This document shows positions 61,001-64,000 of a DNA stretch of 64,000 nucleotides, one piece after another; the first letter of the stretch is position 1; every line of letters begins with the position of its first letter. A model generated the notes under the pieces. It was not told where the DNA came from, searched no databases, and saw only the letters and a program-made list of their open reading frames with translations. Made by a program: the position numbers and the translations under genes. The stretch lies in NCBI GenBank assembly GCA_008360975.2, contig CM039211.1, positions 23,842,943 through 23,906,942 on the forward strand, read 5' to 3'. Source of the stretch: Lichenostomus cassidix (taxonomy: Eukaryota; Chordata; Aves; Passeriformes; Meliphagidae).

Positions 61001-64000
61001 AAATGCCAGTAACTACACAGCCTATGAAAGCTACAAACAACACATGTTAAATAATGTCTTTTTTAAAAAAACCAGCTATGGTGCCGCCTAAGTAAAAAAA
61101 AAAGTCTGTAGCAAAACCGACGTATATGGGACAAGAAAGTAGGAAAAGAGGCCGTTCAGATGTACCTAATATATCTTTATATTACCACTGTCTCATGTTT
61201 ACCCGCTGAAAGCATTACTACTCTTGTACTTGCATATATACAGGCATTCTTTAGGAAAAGTATTTAAAAATGATCTTGAAATGCTCATTTTTCGAGAGGC
61301 ACTCTGAGCTTCAGAGCAGCTTTGTAATATGCTGTATCTTAACTCTAGTAGGGGGAGTAAGAAAAACTATACACAGCTGAATCTCACAGGCTCTACATAC
61401 AAGAAAGTAGGCTTGCTCTTTCAAGGTTTCTACAGAAGTAGAAATACCCAATCTGCAGTAAAAAGAAGCAAATTCTACCAAACTCTACTACTTAGGAAGC
61501 CCGAATTAACTAGGAGCAGTGACGAGGCCCCTGGCAATATTAATGGGCCTACAGAACAGGCAGTTCCTTCACTGCCTGCTGTCCAGCCATTTCTTCTGGA
61601 AGGACTACACAGCTGCAGTGCTCTTGCCTTCTCAAGCATTTAAATGTTCACGCTTTCTCAGTGTCTCAGTACGGCTCTGGCAGAAACCTGTAACTGAACC
61701 TGTGCTACCTCATAATGGTTCCCAGCATTAAACACCAACCCATCCTCTTATCAGTAACACATTTTCTGCGACCAAGAAACATTTCCATAAAGCTAGTGAA
61801 AACAACAACAGCTAGCAACAACAATAACAATATATTCTGCTTGCTCTGGGGTTTCTCCTAATAATTTTTCTGGATTAAATATATGGTTTACAGTCATTTT
61901 TTTCCTGGCTCACTGTTAATTGCATGACACAGCTGCATTAATCACTTTCTAATAGCACAGCAGATTTTCGCTAGCAAAAGAACTGAGGAGTATTTAATGT
62001 CAAAATCCAAAGCAGTGCAAAGGGATTTTCCTTCACTCTCCCTTCCTAATTTATGTGATAAAATACTCCTGGGATTAACAAGACAGCTATAAACCATGCC
62101 TTTGATCTTGCTCCCTTTCACAGTCTGAGTGAATCAAGACTAGCAGATCCAGCACATGTAACAGCGGGATTTTAAATTTTTTTTTTATTGGAAGTTATCA
62201 GTATGAACAATGGCACCAAAAAAAAAAAAAAAAAAAAAAAAAAGAAAAAAAAGTGAAAATATATCAAATATATCCTTCCAATGCTTCAAAGGATATTAGC
62301 TTAATATCAAGACAGTATCTCAATGCAGACTTTTCCCCCATCTTCCAAATTCTCTGTTAAAGAAAGATCACACCCAACACCAAATAGGTGAATTCCTTTA
62401 AATGCGCCAGCAAGATTTTCAGGTACTAGAATCCTCCACTTCTCCATGAAAGAGAAGATGAAGGACCCCTTCTTTGTGGCTGACTGCAGCTTTTCTCATG
62501 TTTTTGCACAAGGGGCTCCTATGTGACAGAAGCTTTGACAGTGGGTGCTCTTTCCCAGTCTCCCAGTCTGCCTGAAGTAGCACCACCTCCAGTCTATGTT
62601 TTGACTGCTGGAAAGTCCACAGCTCTAAGCCCTGCTTCTCAAAATAGCCTCACGGTACTGGCTAGCAATTTATTCTCTACTGAAAGCTTCTTCTTCCTGC
62701 CTCTTGTCCCCGGAAGCGAAAAAGAAAACCCAAGGTTTCCAGGATTATCTGAGGAAAGGTCCTATAAATCTAAGTAGAAGTAAACTGCTGAAGGAAGAAT
62801 GTCCTGTGAGACTGACATCTTGCTCAGATCCCTCCTTTCAGAACCACAATTTTCTGTTTCTCTCAGGGCTGCAGTGTTTGCTGTACTGGCATGGACTGCT
62901 AATGCCTCCAAGGATTGATCCTGCTTTTTTCCCTGAAAGTAAGGCCAGGGAAAGAGTTACAGAATGAGCTGATGGCCTTTTATTTACTAGCTTCTTGTGC
63001 AGCACACTAATGTCAAGGCCATTCAAGTCAAAATAAACATGCTGAACTACATCTTGTGGCTGTTGAGGAGATAAGGGCTTCTACCTGGTTTATCTTTTTT
63101 TCAGGTTCTCCTTGGAACACATACCAGATATATACAGAGACAGGGGATTGTATCTTTCATTCTAAATCATCAAGAACCCAACCTCAAGTAGTGACAAACA
63201 AAACTCTGTTCCTGTCAGAAAATCCTGAAATAATGTTTTTCAGGATGCTGTTTCTTGTGTCCTCTCCCTTTCACACCTTCTGTTTATTTCTGGCTGACAT
63301 TCTTTTATAGTGAACTTCCTATACTGTCAGTTGGATATTGTCAGTTGTTCCCTATTGAAATTCCACTCAAAATTCTTCTGAAGACCCTGCTCAAGTCCTA
63401 GGCTTTCCTATTTTTGGTAAGAAGAAACTGGAAGAAAGAAAAATTGAATTCTTCCATGGCTAATGTCTCCCAACACCAACGCCCCTCTATGCTGAGAGTC
63501 TGGTGGATGTTCCAAAACAGCCATTTGGCAAGGTTGTGTTACATATTTAAATACTTGGTAAGTTCACAGGTTTTCCACAATGTAGATACAAAATTCATAG
63601 AAATGAGGTGGAGAGAGCTGAAGAGAGGTTTAAGAAAGGAGACTGTATATTCACTTGCAAAGGACTAGTAACTCTTGCTCTGTTTTTTTACTGTAGAAAT
63701 CCTCCTTCCATTCTAGCAAGGAGGTAAGCAGAGTGACTGGGGTGACAGCTAACCTTTGGAACTTTCTTTCACCCAAGGGCTAACAGGGTTAGACCTGCAC
63801 ACCCAACTATGTGGTGAGTAGAGAAAACCATGGTTAAGAAAAAACAACAGAAAAAATACTTTTCAAATACATGCCATCCATACCTCTGCAAGTAGCCTCC
63901 GATCCAGACCACTGCCCATTTGGCTGACAAAGTCGGATGCTGCTTCCCACGAGATCAAACCCAGCTTTGCATCGGATTCCACAGGCAGCATTAAAATAAT
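873..64000 (-). CDS. SVEP1: SVEP1 (polydom), partial: 41 internal coding exons on the minus strand
   Basis: SVEP1 is a very large secreted extracellular matrix protein. It binds integrin alpha9beta1 and acts with the angiopoietin/TIE pathway in lymphatic vessel formation. The identification rests on a domain order seen in no other family I know: CCP x3, HYR x2, CCP, an unnamed region, three GCC2/GCC3-like repeats, EGF x6, pentraxin, CCP x2, calcium-binding EGF, then a long CCP array. The 41 exons listed separately all have compatible phases and no stop codons, and total 9,411 nt. The gene body covers the whole window. Exons for the signal peptide, VWA domain and start of CCP1 lie past 64000; the last CCP and C-terminal EGFs lie left of position 1. 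Complement receptors, CSMD and selectins were excluded because they lack this combination. Confidence 0.97.
1050..2533 (-). other. SVEP1: Intron between window exons 40 and 41 (1.5 kb)
   Basis: Nothing recognisable. I searched it for further CCP exons without success. Confidence 0.82.
2534..2707 (-). CDS. SVEP1: SVEP1 window exon 40: CCP32
   Basis: A 174-nt phase 1-1 exon encodes [20 protein letters not shown], then [17 protein letters not shown] and WSNPLPLCK. It matches human CCP32 as I recall it (T-R-C, L-N-G-K-A, G-Y-S-L-E-G). Acceptor CTTTGCAG; the donor GTGTGT is weaker than consensus. It joins to CCP33 through a proline codon. Confidence 0.95.
3167..3340 (-). CDS. SVEP1: SVEP1 window exon 39: additional CCP module B
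   Basis: A 174-nt phase 1-1 exon encodes a complete [23 protein letters not shown], then [17 protein letters not shown] and [12 protein letters not shown]. Acceptor CTCTCCTAG, donor GTACCT. Like module A it is a symmetric one-module exon that I do not recall in the human protein. The final split codon joins to give C-E-E-T-R-C of CCP32. Confidence 0.93.
4309..4482 (-). CDS. SVEP1: SVEP1 window exon 38: additional CCP module A
   Basis: A 174-nt phase 1-1 exon encodes a complete four-cysteine [23 protein letters not shown], then [17 protein letters not shown] and WSPSTPTCV. Acceptor ATGTTACAG, donor GTAAGT. It fits the frame on both sides, but it falls where I recall human SVEP1 passing directly from CCP31 to CCP32. 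Confidence 0.93.
5163..5226 (-). CDS. SVEP1: SVEP1 window exon 37: 64-nt exon, second half of CCP31
   Basis: A 64-nt exon, phase 0 in and phase 1 out. It encodes [20 protein letters not shown], then an arginine and a split codon. It supplies the third and fourth cysteines of CCP31, which the previous exon lacks, so the join [11 protein letters not shown] is required. Acceptor GTTTTACAG, donor GTACGT. Confidence 0.92.
5227..7091 (-). other. SVEP1: Intron between window exons 36 and 37, within CCP31 (1.9 kb)
   Basis: This phase-0 intron splits CCP31. I see no repeat or extra coding segment in it. Confidence 0.82.
7092..7247 (-). CDS. SVEP1: SVEP1 window exon 36: end of CCP30 and first half of CCP31
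   Basis: A 156-nt exon in phase 0 at both ends encodes [15 protein letters not shown] (end of CCP30), then [20 protein letters not shown] and [10 protein letters not shown]. No long open frame marks this exon; it was located from the missing half-modules on either side. Acceptor TTTTTCAG, donor GTAAGC. Confidence 0.93.
8336..8561 (-). CDS. SVEP1: SVEP1 window exon 35: rest of CCP29 and first part of CCP30
   Basis: A 226-nt exon, phase 2 in and phase 0 out. It encodes [20 protein letters not shown] and WSPQSISCC, then CCP30 as [20 protein letters not shown] and [18 protein letters not shown]. Two cysteines (codons at 8519-8521 and 8471-8473) are additional to the CCP pattern and, as far as I recall, absent from human SVEP1. 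Acceptor TGTTGCAG, donor GTATAG. Confidence 0.95.
8562..9738 (-). other. SVEP1: Intron between window exons 34 and 35, within CCP29 (1.2 kb)
   Basis: This phase-2 intron falls inside the arginine codon before the second cysteine of CCP29. Nothing else recognised. Confidence 0.85.
9739..12518 (-). CDS. SVEP1: SVEP1 window exon 34: 2.8-kb exon coding CCP14 (rest) to CCP29 (first half)
   Basis: A single 2,780-nt exon, phase 0 in and phase 2 out, encodes about 926 residues. It completes CCP14, contains CCP15 to CCP28 whole, and starts CCP29. Each module shows the C-x-x-P, G-x-x-Y-x-C, C-x-x-G-W and closing C pattern. CCP21 carries an insertion of about 50 residues (11157-11303) where the human protein has its integrin alpha9beta1 site. 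CCP23 has an extra cysteine. CCP27 has the extra cysteine pair also present in human. I count 10 N-x-S/T sequons. Acceptor TTTTTCAG, donor GTAAGG. Confidence 0.97.
12519..13890 (-). other. SVEP1: Intron between window exons 33 and 34, within CCP14 (1.4 kb)
   Basis: This phase-0 intron splits CCP14 after L-E-N-G-F-I-K. Nothing else is recognised inside it. Confidence 0.85.
13891..14563 (-). CDS. SVEP1: SVEP1 window exon 33: end of CCP10, CCP11-13, start of CCP14
   Basis: A 673-nt exon, phase 2 in and phase 0 out. It opens with [17 protein letters not shown] (CCP10). CCP11 follows with [20 protein letters not shown] and a long last loop ([10 protein letters not shown]). CCP12 is atypical: its first strand has no glycine-proline pair ([15 protein letters not shown]), and its third loop is [14 protein letters not shown]13 begins [20 protein letters not shown]. 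The exon ends in CCP14 at [10 protein letters not shown]. Donor GTACAG. Confidence 0.96.
14564..16464 (-). other. SVEP1: Intron between window exons 32 and 33 (1.9 kb)
   Basis: It contains a 173-codon plus-strand open frame at 15353-15874 without a recognisable domain or splice context. I treat it as chance. No repeat was recognised. Confidence 0.8.
16465..16632 (-). CDS. SVEP1: SVEP1 window exon 32: second half of CCP9 and first half of CCP10
   Basis: A 168-nt phase 2-2 exon encodes [20 protein letters not shown] and the closing cysteine of CCP9. It then encodes [20 protein letters not shown] and SYTCKEG of CCP10. Acceptor TGTCTCAG, donor GTATGT. The frame runs continuously into the multi-CCP exon to the left. 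Confidence 0.93.
16633..18581 (-). other. SVEP1: Intron between window exons 31 and 32 (1.9 kb)
   Basis: Nothing recognisable beyond ordinary intronic sequence. Confidence 0.8.
18582..18773 (-). CDS. SVEP1: SVEP1 window exon 31: second half of CCP8 and first half of CCP9
   Basis: A 192-nt phase 2-2 exon encodes [19 protein letters not shown] and NHAPPSCE, completing CCP8. It then begins CCP9 with [19 protein letters not shown] and SYTCDDGY. The exon is offset by half a module relative to the domains, the same arrangement as in the following exons. Acceptor TAACACAG, donor GTAAAT. Confidence 0.93.
19090..19174 (-). CDS. SVEP1: SVEP1 window exon 30: first half of CCP8
   Basis: An 85-nt exon, phase 1 in and phase 2 out. 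It encodes [20 protein letters not shown], then YHNKVVY. The acceptor ends TTTAAAG, poorer than usual. The reading is supported by the continuous join on both sides, which gives V-V-Y-R-C into the next exon. Donor GTAGGA. Confidence 0.9.
19458..19481. repeat. Poly(T) tract
   Basis: Two T runs are separated by a single G, in the intron between window exons 29 and 30. On the gene strand this is a poly(A) tract about 280 bases upstream of exon 30. Confidence 0.9.
19933..20109 (-). CDS. SVEP1: SVEP1 window exon 29: CCP7
   Basis: A 177-nt phase 1-1 exon encodes a CCP module: [20 protein letters not shown], then [17 protein letters not shown] and [12 protein letters not shown]. It is the first module of the long C-terminal CCP array. 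Acceptor CCTCCTCAG, donor GTGTGG. Confidence 0.95.
20855..20974 (-). CDS. SVEP1: SVEP1 window exon 28: calcium-binding EGF7
   Basis: A 120-nt phase 1-1 exon encodes [20 protein letters not shown], then [24 protein letters not shown] plus C-x-N-x4-Y-x-C is a full calcium-binding EGF signature. It is a single EGF interrupting the CCP series, as in human SVEP1. Acceptor TTTTTGCAG, donor GTATGG. Confidence 0.95.
20975..23891 (-). other. SVEP1: Intron between window exons 27 and 28 (2.9 kb)
   Basis: It contains a plus-strand open frame at 21892-22284 (130 codons) with no domain signature, and A/T-rich stretches near 21150-21250 and 21540-21610. No exon or transposon was recognised. Confidence 0.8.
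23892..24065 (-). CDS. SVEP1: SVEP1 window exon 27: CCP6
   Basis: A 174-nt phase 1-1 exon encodes a complete CCP module: [20 protein letters not shown], then [17 protein letters not shown] and [12 protein letters not shown]. Acceptor ATGTTGCAG, donor GTAAGA. The N-G-S near the third cysteine is a possible N-glycosylation site. Confidence 0.95.
24066..26172 (-). other. SVEP1: Intron between window exons 26 and 27 (2.1 kb)
   Basis: Nothing recognisable on either strand. Confidence 0.8.
26173..26343 (-). CDS. SVEP1: SVEP1 window exon 26: CCP5
   Basis: A 171-nt phase 1-1 exon encodes one four-cysteine CCP module, starting [20 protein letters not shown], with [11 protein letters not shown] and [12 protein letters not shown]. 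It is the first of two CCPs between the pentraxin domain and EGF7. Acceptor GTCCACAG, donor GTGAGT. Confidence 0.95.
26868..26991 (-). CDS. SVEP1: SVEP1 window exon 25: pentraxin domain, final part
   Basis: A 124-nt exon, phase 0 in and phase 1 out, found by searching the 4-kb gap after exon 24. It encodes [20 protein letters not shown], then [20 protein letters not shown]. The cysteine in ATSCPEE likely pairs within the pentraxin domain. The donor is GTTAGA, a weak site with T at +3. The split aspartate codon leads into CCP5. Confidence 0.92.
26992..30308 (-). other. SVEP1: Intron between window exons 24 and 25 (3.3 kb)
   Basis: It contains the diverged plus-strand CR1 copy at 29065-29690. 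A 166-codon minus-strand frame at 28838-29338 is largely the antisense of this copy. Confidence 0.85.
29065..29690 (+). mobile_element. CR1 LINE fragment, diverged, truncated at both ends
   Basis: A diverged CR1 copy is recognisable from ggaccttgacaggttggaat (about 29139), the aaaggacttaggga segment (about 29258), ggaccaacagcacccttggc (about 29326) and ggagcactgcattccatttt (about 29415), all in CR1 order on the plus strand. The usual 3' terminus is missing. It sits in the intron between window exons 24 and 25, antisense to SVEP1. Ends are approximate. Confidence 0.85.
30309..30433 (-). CDS. SVEP1: SVEP1 window exon 24: pentraxin domain, part 3
   Basis: A 125-nt exon, phase 1 in and phase 0 out. 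It encodes [20 protein letters not shown], then [19 protein letters not shown]. The G-Q-E-Q-D segment is the pentraxin calcium-site strand and F-x-G-x-I-x-x-L-N-I-W-D is the family's closing strand motif. Acceptor GAGTTTAG, donor GTAAGT. Confidence 0.96.
30434..31726 (-). other. SVEP1: Intron between window exons 23 and 24 (1.3 kb)
   Basis: It separates two pentraxin exons. Nothing else recognised. Confidence 0.82.
31727..31902 (-). CDS. SVEP1: SVEP1 window exon 23: pentraxin domain, part 2
   Basis: A 176-nt exon, phase 2 in and phase 1 out. It encodes [20 protein letters not shown] and [19 protein letters not shown], then [23 protein letters not shown] followed by W-x-V-Y-I-D-G-K is the core of the pentraxin/LamG beta sandwich. 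Acceptor CCATGCAG, donor GTATGC. Confidence 0.96.
32586..32787 (-). CDS. SVEP1: SVEP1 window exon 22: pentraxin domain, part 1
   Basis: A 202-nt exon, phase 1 in and phase 2 out. It encodes [20 protein letters not shown], then [11 protein letters not shown], the position of the first pentraxin cysteine, and [18 protein letters not shown]. The family signature H-x-C-x-S/T-W-x-S/T is degenerate here (T at the histidine position, F before the tryptophan), as it is in human SVEP1 as I recall it. Acceptor GTTGCAG, donor GTAAAT. Confidence 0.95.
33935..34092 (-). CDS. SVEP1: SVEP1 window exon 21: end of EGF5 and EGF6
   Basis: A 158-nt exon, phase 2 in and phase 1 out. It encodes [13 protein letters not shown], then EGF6 as [20 protein letters not shown] and [17 protein letters not shown]6 has both O-glucose (C-D-S-S-P-C) and O-fucose (C-L-N-Q-A-T-C) consensus sites. 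The donor GTACAC leads directly into the pentraxin exons. It was found from phase and match to the human protein, since no long open frame marks it. Confidence 0.94.
35107..35308 (-). CDS. SVEP1: SVEP1 window exon 20: EGF4 and most of EGF5
   Basis: A 202-nt exon, phase 1 in and phase 2 out. It encodes the end of EGF3 (DRCE), EGF4 ([20 protein letters not shown], then [15 protein letters not shown]) and EGF5 up to DGINSY. Both modules carry the N/D-E-C calcium-binding start and an O-glucose consensus. EGF5 has C-R-N-G-A-T-C, an O-fucose consensus. Donor GTGAAA. Confidence 0.95.
35847..36048. repeat. A/T-rich low-complexity tract
   Basis: About 200 bases are almost entirely A and T, with repeated attaattaa and ttattttaatt elements, in the intron between window exons 19 and 20. 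No coding or transposon signature is visible. Confidence 0.85.
36259..36372 (-). CDS. SVEP1: SVEP1 window exon 19: EGF3 (calcium-binding type)
   Basis: A 114-nt phase 1-1 exon, the same length as the previous one, encodes the end of EGF2 (LLCE) and EGF3: [20 protein letters not shown], then [13 protein letters not shown]. It carries the calcium-binding signature and an O-glucose consensus (C-S-S-S-P-C). The acceptor ends GAAG. Donor GTACAC. Confidence 0.95.
37014..37079. repeat. Imperfect (CA)n microsatellite
   Basis: The stretch is built of cacacaca units interrupted by gaca and taaca. It lies close to exon 18, in the intron just upstream of it. It is a candidate polymorphic marker. Confidence 0.88.
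37274..37387 (-). CDS. SVEP1: SVEP1 window exon 18: EGF2 (calcium-binding type)
   Basis: A 114-nt phase 1-1 exon encodes the end of EGF1 (LKCE) and most of EGF2: [20 protein letters not shown], then [17 protein letters not shown] with the downstream C-x-D-x4-F-x-C is the calcium-binding EGF signature. C-K-S-S-P-C fits the O-glucose consensus. Donor GTAATT. Confidence 0.95.
38027..38123 (-). CDS. SVEP1: SVEP1 window exon 17: EGF1
   Basis: A 97-nt exon, phase 0 in and phase 1 out. It encodes [20 protein letters not shown] and then [12 protein letters not shown]. The C-H-N-N-G-T-C segment fits the O-fucose consensus C2-x4-S/T-C3. Unlike EGF2-6 it lacks the calcium-binding D-x-D/N-E-C start. Acceptor CCTTTGGCAG, donor GTAAGA. 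Confidence 0.94.
39261..39355 (-). CDS. SVEP1: SVEP1 window exon 16: linker before the EGF block
   Basis: A 95-nt exon, phase 1 in and phase 0 out. It encodes [20 protein letters not shown], then a short polar stretch ending SSQ. There are no cysteines. It matches the variable linker between the cysteine-rich repeats and EGF1 in human SVEP1 as I recall it. Acceptor CTCTTTAG, donor GTAAGG. Confidence 0.88.
39561..39635. repeat. TA/CA-rich alternating purine-pyrimidine tract
   Basis: The stretch contains repeated acatata and tatataca elements with short TG/CA runs. It is intronic low-complexity sequence between window exons 15 and 16. Confidence 0.75.
39900..40061 (-). CDS. SVEP1: SVEP1 window exon 15: cysteine-rich GCC2/GCC3-like repeat 3
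   Basis: A 162-nt phase 1-1 exon encodes [19 protein letters not shown], then [17 protein letters not shown] and the closing ARSITDCS. It repeats the pattern of the two preceding exons. It was found by splice signals and match to the human protein rather than by a long open frame. Acceptor CTCTTGCAG, donor GTAAGC. Confidence 0.94.
40893..41054 (-). CDS. SVEP1: SVEP1 window exon 14: cysteine-rich GCC2/GCC3-like repeat 2
   Basis: A 162-nt phase 1-1 exon encodes [18 protein letters not shown], then [19 protein letters not shown] and [16 protein letters not shown]. It is very close to human SVEP1 as I recall it. The donor is GTTTGT, a weak match to consensus with T at +3. Confidence 0.95.
41778..41939 (-). 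CDS. SVEP1: SVEP1 window exon 13: cysteine-rich GCC2/GCC3-like repeat 1
   Basis: A 162-nt phase 1-1 exon encodes [18 protein letters not shown], then [20 protein letters not shown] and a closing SECK. The C-x-x-G-x-Y and C-x-x-C spacing is that of ephrin-receptor-like (GCC2/GCC3) repeats. It is one of three consecutive exons of exactly this length. Donor GTGAGA. Confidence 0.95.
42459..42692 (-). CDS. SVEP1: SVEP1 window exon 12: end of the unnamed region
   Basis: A 234-nt phase 1-1 exon encodes [20 protein letters not shown] and then a likely amphipathic helical segment ([17 protein letters not shown]). It continues with [11 protein letters not shown] and closes with [13 protein letters not shown], where the first GCC2/GCC3-like cysteines begin. 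Acceptor ATATTCCAG, donor GTAAGC. Confidence 0.95.
43020..43208 (-). CDS. SVEP1: SVEP1 window exon 11: unnamed region with an RVKR dibasic site
   Basis: A 189-nt phase 1-1 exon begins [20 protein letters not shown], runs through a variable hydrophilic stretch, then contains R-V-K-R (43078-43089), which fits the furin consensus R-x-K/R-R. It ends [14 protein letters not shown] recall R-I-K-R at the equivalent human position. There are no cysteines, so this looks like an exposed linker. Acceptor GTCCCACAG, donor GTGAGA. Confidence 0.92.
43209..45115 (-). other. SVEP1: Intron between window exons 10 and 11 (1.9 kb)
   Basis: I see no repeat family, coding segment or structured element. Confidence 0.8.
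45116..45224 (-). CDS. SVEP1: SVEP1 window exon 10: unnamed middle region, acidic segment
   Basis: A 109-nt exon, phase 0 in and phase 1 out. It encodes [17 protein letters not shown], then [16 protein letters not shown]. It has three cysteines in an acidic, tyrosine-rich context. The acceptor ends GAAAG rather than the usual CAG. The exon is too short and split to appear as an open frame; it was found by its match to the human protein and by phase. Donor GTAATT. Confidence 0.91.
45225..47191 (-). other. SVEP1: Intron between window exons 9 and 10 (2.0 kb)
   Basis: It holds a plus-strand open frame at 45830-46300 (156 codons) with no recognisable domain; I regard that as chance. No repeat was recognised. 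Confidence 0.8.
47192..47313 (-). CDS. SVEP1: SVEP1 window exon 9: start of the unnamed middle region
   Basis: A 122-nt exon, phase 1 in and phase 0 out, encodes [15 protein letters not shown], a single cysteine in TRCDDTN, and a helical-looking stretch ending ALGKM. I recognise no named domain here, but the sequence is nearly identical to the human protein as I recall it. Acceptor CATTTTTCAG, donor GTAGGT. Confidence 0.93.
48333..48527 (-). CDS. SVEP1: SVEP1 window exon 8: CCP4
   Basis: A 195-nt phase 1-1 exon encodes a six-cysteine CCP module, from [13 protein letters not shown] through [12 protein letters not shown] and the [10 protein letters not shown] turn to EWPSCS. It is the only CCP between the HYR pair and the unnamed middle region. 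Acceptor TTTTTCATAG, donor GTAAGC. Confidence 0.95.
48791..48879. repeat. AT-rich tract with imperfect palindromes
   Basis: The tract is rich in tatata and ttttata elements. The segment around 48845-48871 reads nearly the same on both strands and could form a hairpin. It is intronic, upstream of window exon 8. Confidence 0.75.
49503..49634 (-). CDS. SVEP1: SVEP1 window exon 7: second half of HYR2
   Basis: A 132-nt phase 1-1 exon encodes the end of HYR2. It contains [19 protein letters not shown], then the [12 protein letters not shown] core that marks HYR modules, closing on IHIVIKG. Acceptor CTCTTCTAG, donor GTGTGC. It continues in frame into CCP4. Confidence 0.95.
49868..49975 (-). CDS. 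SVEP1: SVEP1 window exon 6: first half of HYR2
   Basis: A 108-nt phase 1-1 exon encodes [16 protein letters not shown] and then the [11 protein letters not shown] segment, the N-terminal half of the second HYR module. Acceptor TTCTGCAG, donor GTGAGA. The P-P-x-x-x-x-C-R-S-P-P-P core matches human SVEP1 as I recall it. Confidence 0.94.
50639..50768 (-). CDS. SVEP1: SVEP1 window exon 5: second half of HYR1
   Basis: A 130-nt exon, phase 0 in and phase 1 out. It encodes the C-terminal half of HYR1, with the strongly conserved [19 protein letters not shown] segment (Y-T-A-x-D-x-S-G-N) and the closing cysteine. The acceptor is CTATAACAG and the donor GTAAGT. The junction with exon 4 gives D-E-V-S-V-H-V, close to the human sequence I recall. 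Confidence 0.94.
50769..52010 (-). other. SVEP1: Intron between window exons 4 and 5, GC-AG type (1.2 kb)
   Basis: It starts with GCAAGT on the gene strand instead of GT, and ends CTATAACAG. Nothing else notable was seen inside. Confidence 0.82.
52011..52129 (-). CDS. SVEP1: SVEP1 window exon 4: first half of HYR1
   Basis: A 119-nt exon, phase 1 in and phase 0 out, encodes the start of the first HYR (hyalin repeat) module: [12 protein letters not shown], then the [16 protein letters not shown] signature. HYR modules have an immunoglobulin-like fold and are thought to mediate matrix adhesion. The exon end that keeps the frame with exon 5 uses a non-canonical GC donor (GCAAGT). The only nearby GT would leave the wrong phase. 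Confidence 0.9.
52130..54538 (-). other. SVEP1: Intron between window exons 3 and 4 (2.4 kb)
   Basis: Nothing recognisable. Open frames here are short, lack cysteine patterns and match no SVEP1 segment. Confidence 0.85.
54539..54736 (-). CDS. SVEP1: SVEP1 window exon 3: CCP3
   Basis: A 198-nt phase 1-1 exon encodes a CCP module with six cysteines, running from KRCPILQKP through the GTVCQLSC and GFVLSG segments to QEALCK. It is longer than a typical CCP, as is human CCP3. The acceptor is CTTTCTTGCAG and the donor GTAGAG. It joins to the first HYR exon through a split aspartate codon. Confidence 0.94.
54737..58706 (-). other. SVEP1: Intron between window exons 2 and 3 (4.0 kb)
   Basis: It contains the T-rich tract near 55050. 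Otherwise I see no recognisable repeat or coding sequence. Confidence 0.85.
55046..55097. repeat. Poly(T) and pyrimidine-rich tract
   Basis: T-rich sequence with a T run of about 18 bases is followed by cttcttcttcttttccc. It is low-complexity sequence inside the intron between window exons 2 and 3. On the gene strand it reads as a purine-rich A/G tract, so it is not a polypyrimidine tract for splicing. Confidence 0.9.
58707..58886 (-). CDS. SVEP1: SVEP1 window exon 2: CCP2
   Basis: A 180-nt exon in phase 1 at both ends encodes one complete CCP module, from [12 protein letters not shown] through CNEGYEIEG to [11 protein letters not shown]. It has two cysteines beyond the usual four (in the INCS and TVCF segments), a pattern also present in human CCP2 as I recall it. 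The acceptor is CTTTGCAG and the donor is GTAGGT. Confidence 0.95.
60285..60690 (-). mobile_element. CR1 LINE fragment, 3' end
   Basis: Read on the minus strand this is the CR1 3' end. On the plus strand it appears as the atagaatggctaaggtttgaa segment (about 60294), ctagtccaacctctctgctc (about 60324), the ccacaacctctctgggcagcct segment (about 60418) and aaagaagttcttcctcatac (about 60469). It lies in the intron between window exons 1 and 2, in the same orientation as SVEP1. Confidence 0.92.
62218..62252. repeat. Poly(A) homopolymer tract
   Basis: An A run of about 26 bases is followed by one G and eight more A. No retrotransposon body is visible next to it. It lies within the first intron of the window. 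Confidence 0.95.
63884..64000 (-). CDS. SVEP1: SVEP1 window exon 1: C-terminal part of CCP1
   Basis: The exon is cut by the window edge. It encodes the last 38 or so residues of a sushi module, including an NAACGIRC stretch, a GFDLVG turn, the conserved tryptophan in NGQWSG and the closing cysteine. It ends in phase 1 with a donor reading GTATGG. The next exon begins with the two bases that complete a valine codon, giving the junction C-R-V-R-T-C, the same as I recall for human SVEP1. The other half of the module must lie to the right of the window. Confidence 0.93.

Larger units (their letters stand above)
58887..63883 (-). other. SVEP1: Intron between window exons 1 and 2 (5.0 kb)
   Basis: This is the longest intron in the window. 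It contains the minus-strand CR1 copy at 60285-60690 and the poly(A) tract at 62218-62252. I saw no further exon with a matching phase. Confidence 0.85.

Noticed and set aside
1..64000. CRISPR arrays, bacterial operons, tRNA or rRNA genes
   Set aside because: None is visible. The window is vertebrate intron-exon sequence.

Overview
This window is vertebrate genomic DNA, most likely from a bird. It holds short exons with GT-AG introns, compact intron sizes and three CR1 LINE fragments, the typical avian/sauropsid retrotransposon. It lies entirely inside one gene on the minus strand, which I identify as SVEP1 (polydom: sushi, von Willebrand factor A, EGF and pentraxin domain containing 1). I reconstructed 41 coding exons by reading splice sites and phases. 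They sum to 9,411 nt (about 3,136 codons), chain without a stop or frame clash, and match the human SVEP1 domain order as I remember it. The 5' end (signal peptide, von Willebrand A domain, start of the first CCP) lies beyond position 64000. The 3' end (last CCP and C-terminal EGF repeats) lies beyond position 1.

Read in gene order, from right to left: three CCP/sushi modules (64000-54539); two HYR modules (52129-49503); a fourth CCP (48527-48333); a region of about 220 residues with no domain I can name (47313-42459); three cysteine-rich GCC2/GCC3 (ephrin-receptor-like) repeats, each on a 162-nt exon (41939-39900); a linker; six EGF modules (38123-33935); a pentraxin/LamG domain on four exons (32787-26868); two CCPs and a calcium-binding EGF (26343-20855); then an unbroken CCP array (20109-873). 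About 15 CCPs of that array sit on one 2,780-nt exon (9739-12518).

SVEP1 is a secreted extracellular matrix protein known in mammals and fish for lymphatic vessel development and for binding integrin alpha9beta1 and the angiopoietin/TIE system. Points that differ from the human protein as I remember it: two extra CCP exons between human-equivalent CCP31 and CCP32; strong divergence of the integrin alpha9beta1 recognition segment in CCP21; gained cysteines in CCP23 and CCP29/30; and a GC-AG intron after the first HYR exon.

I found no second protein-coding gene, no RNA gene, no CRISPR array and no mobile element other than CR1. Introns shorter than about 1.1 kb that are not listed separately showed nothing beyond ordinary non-coding sequence. 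I had no alignment tool. Comparisons with human SVEP1 rest on memory, and CCP numbers follow the human protein.
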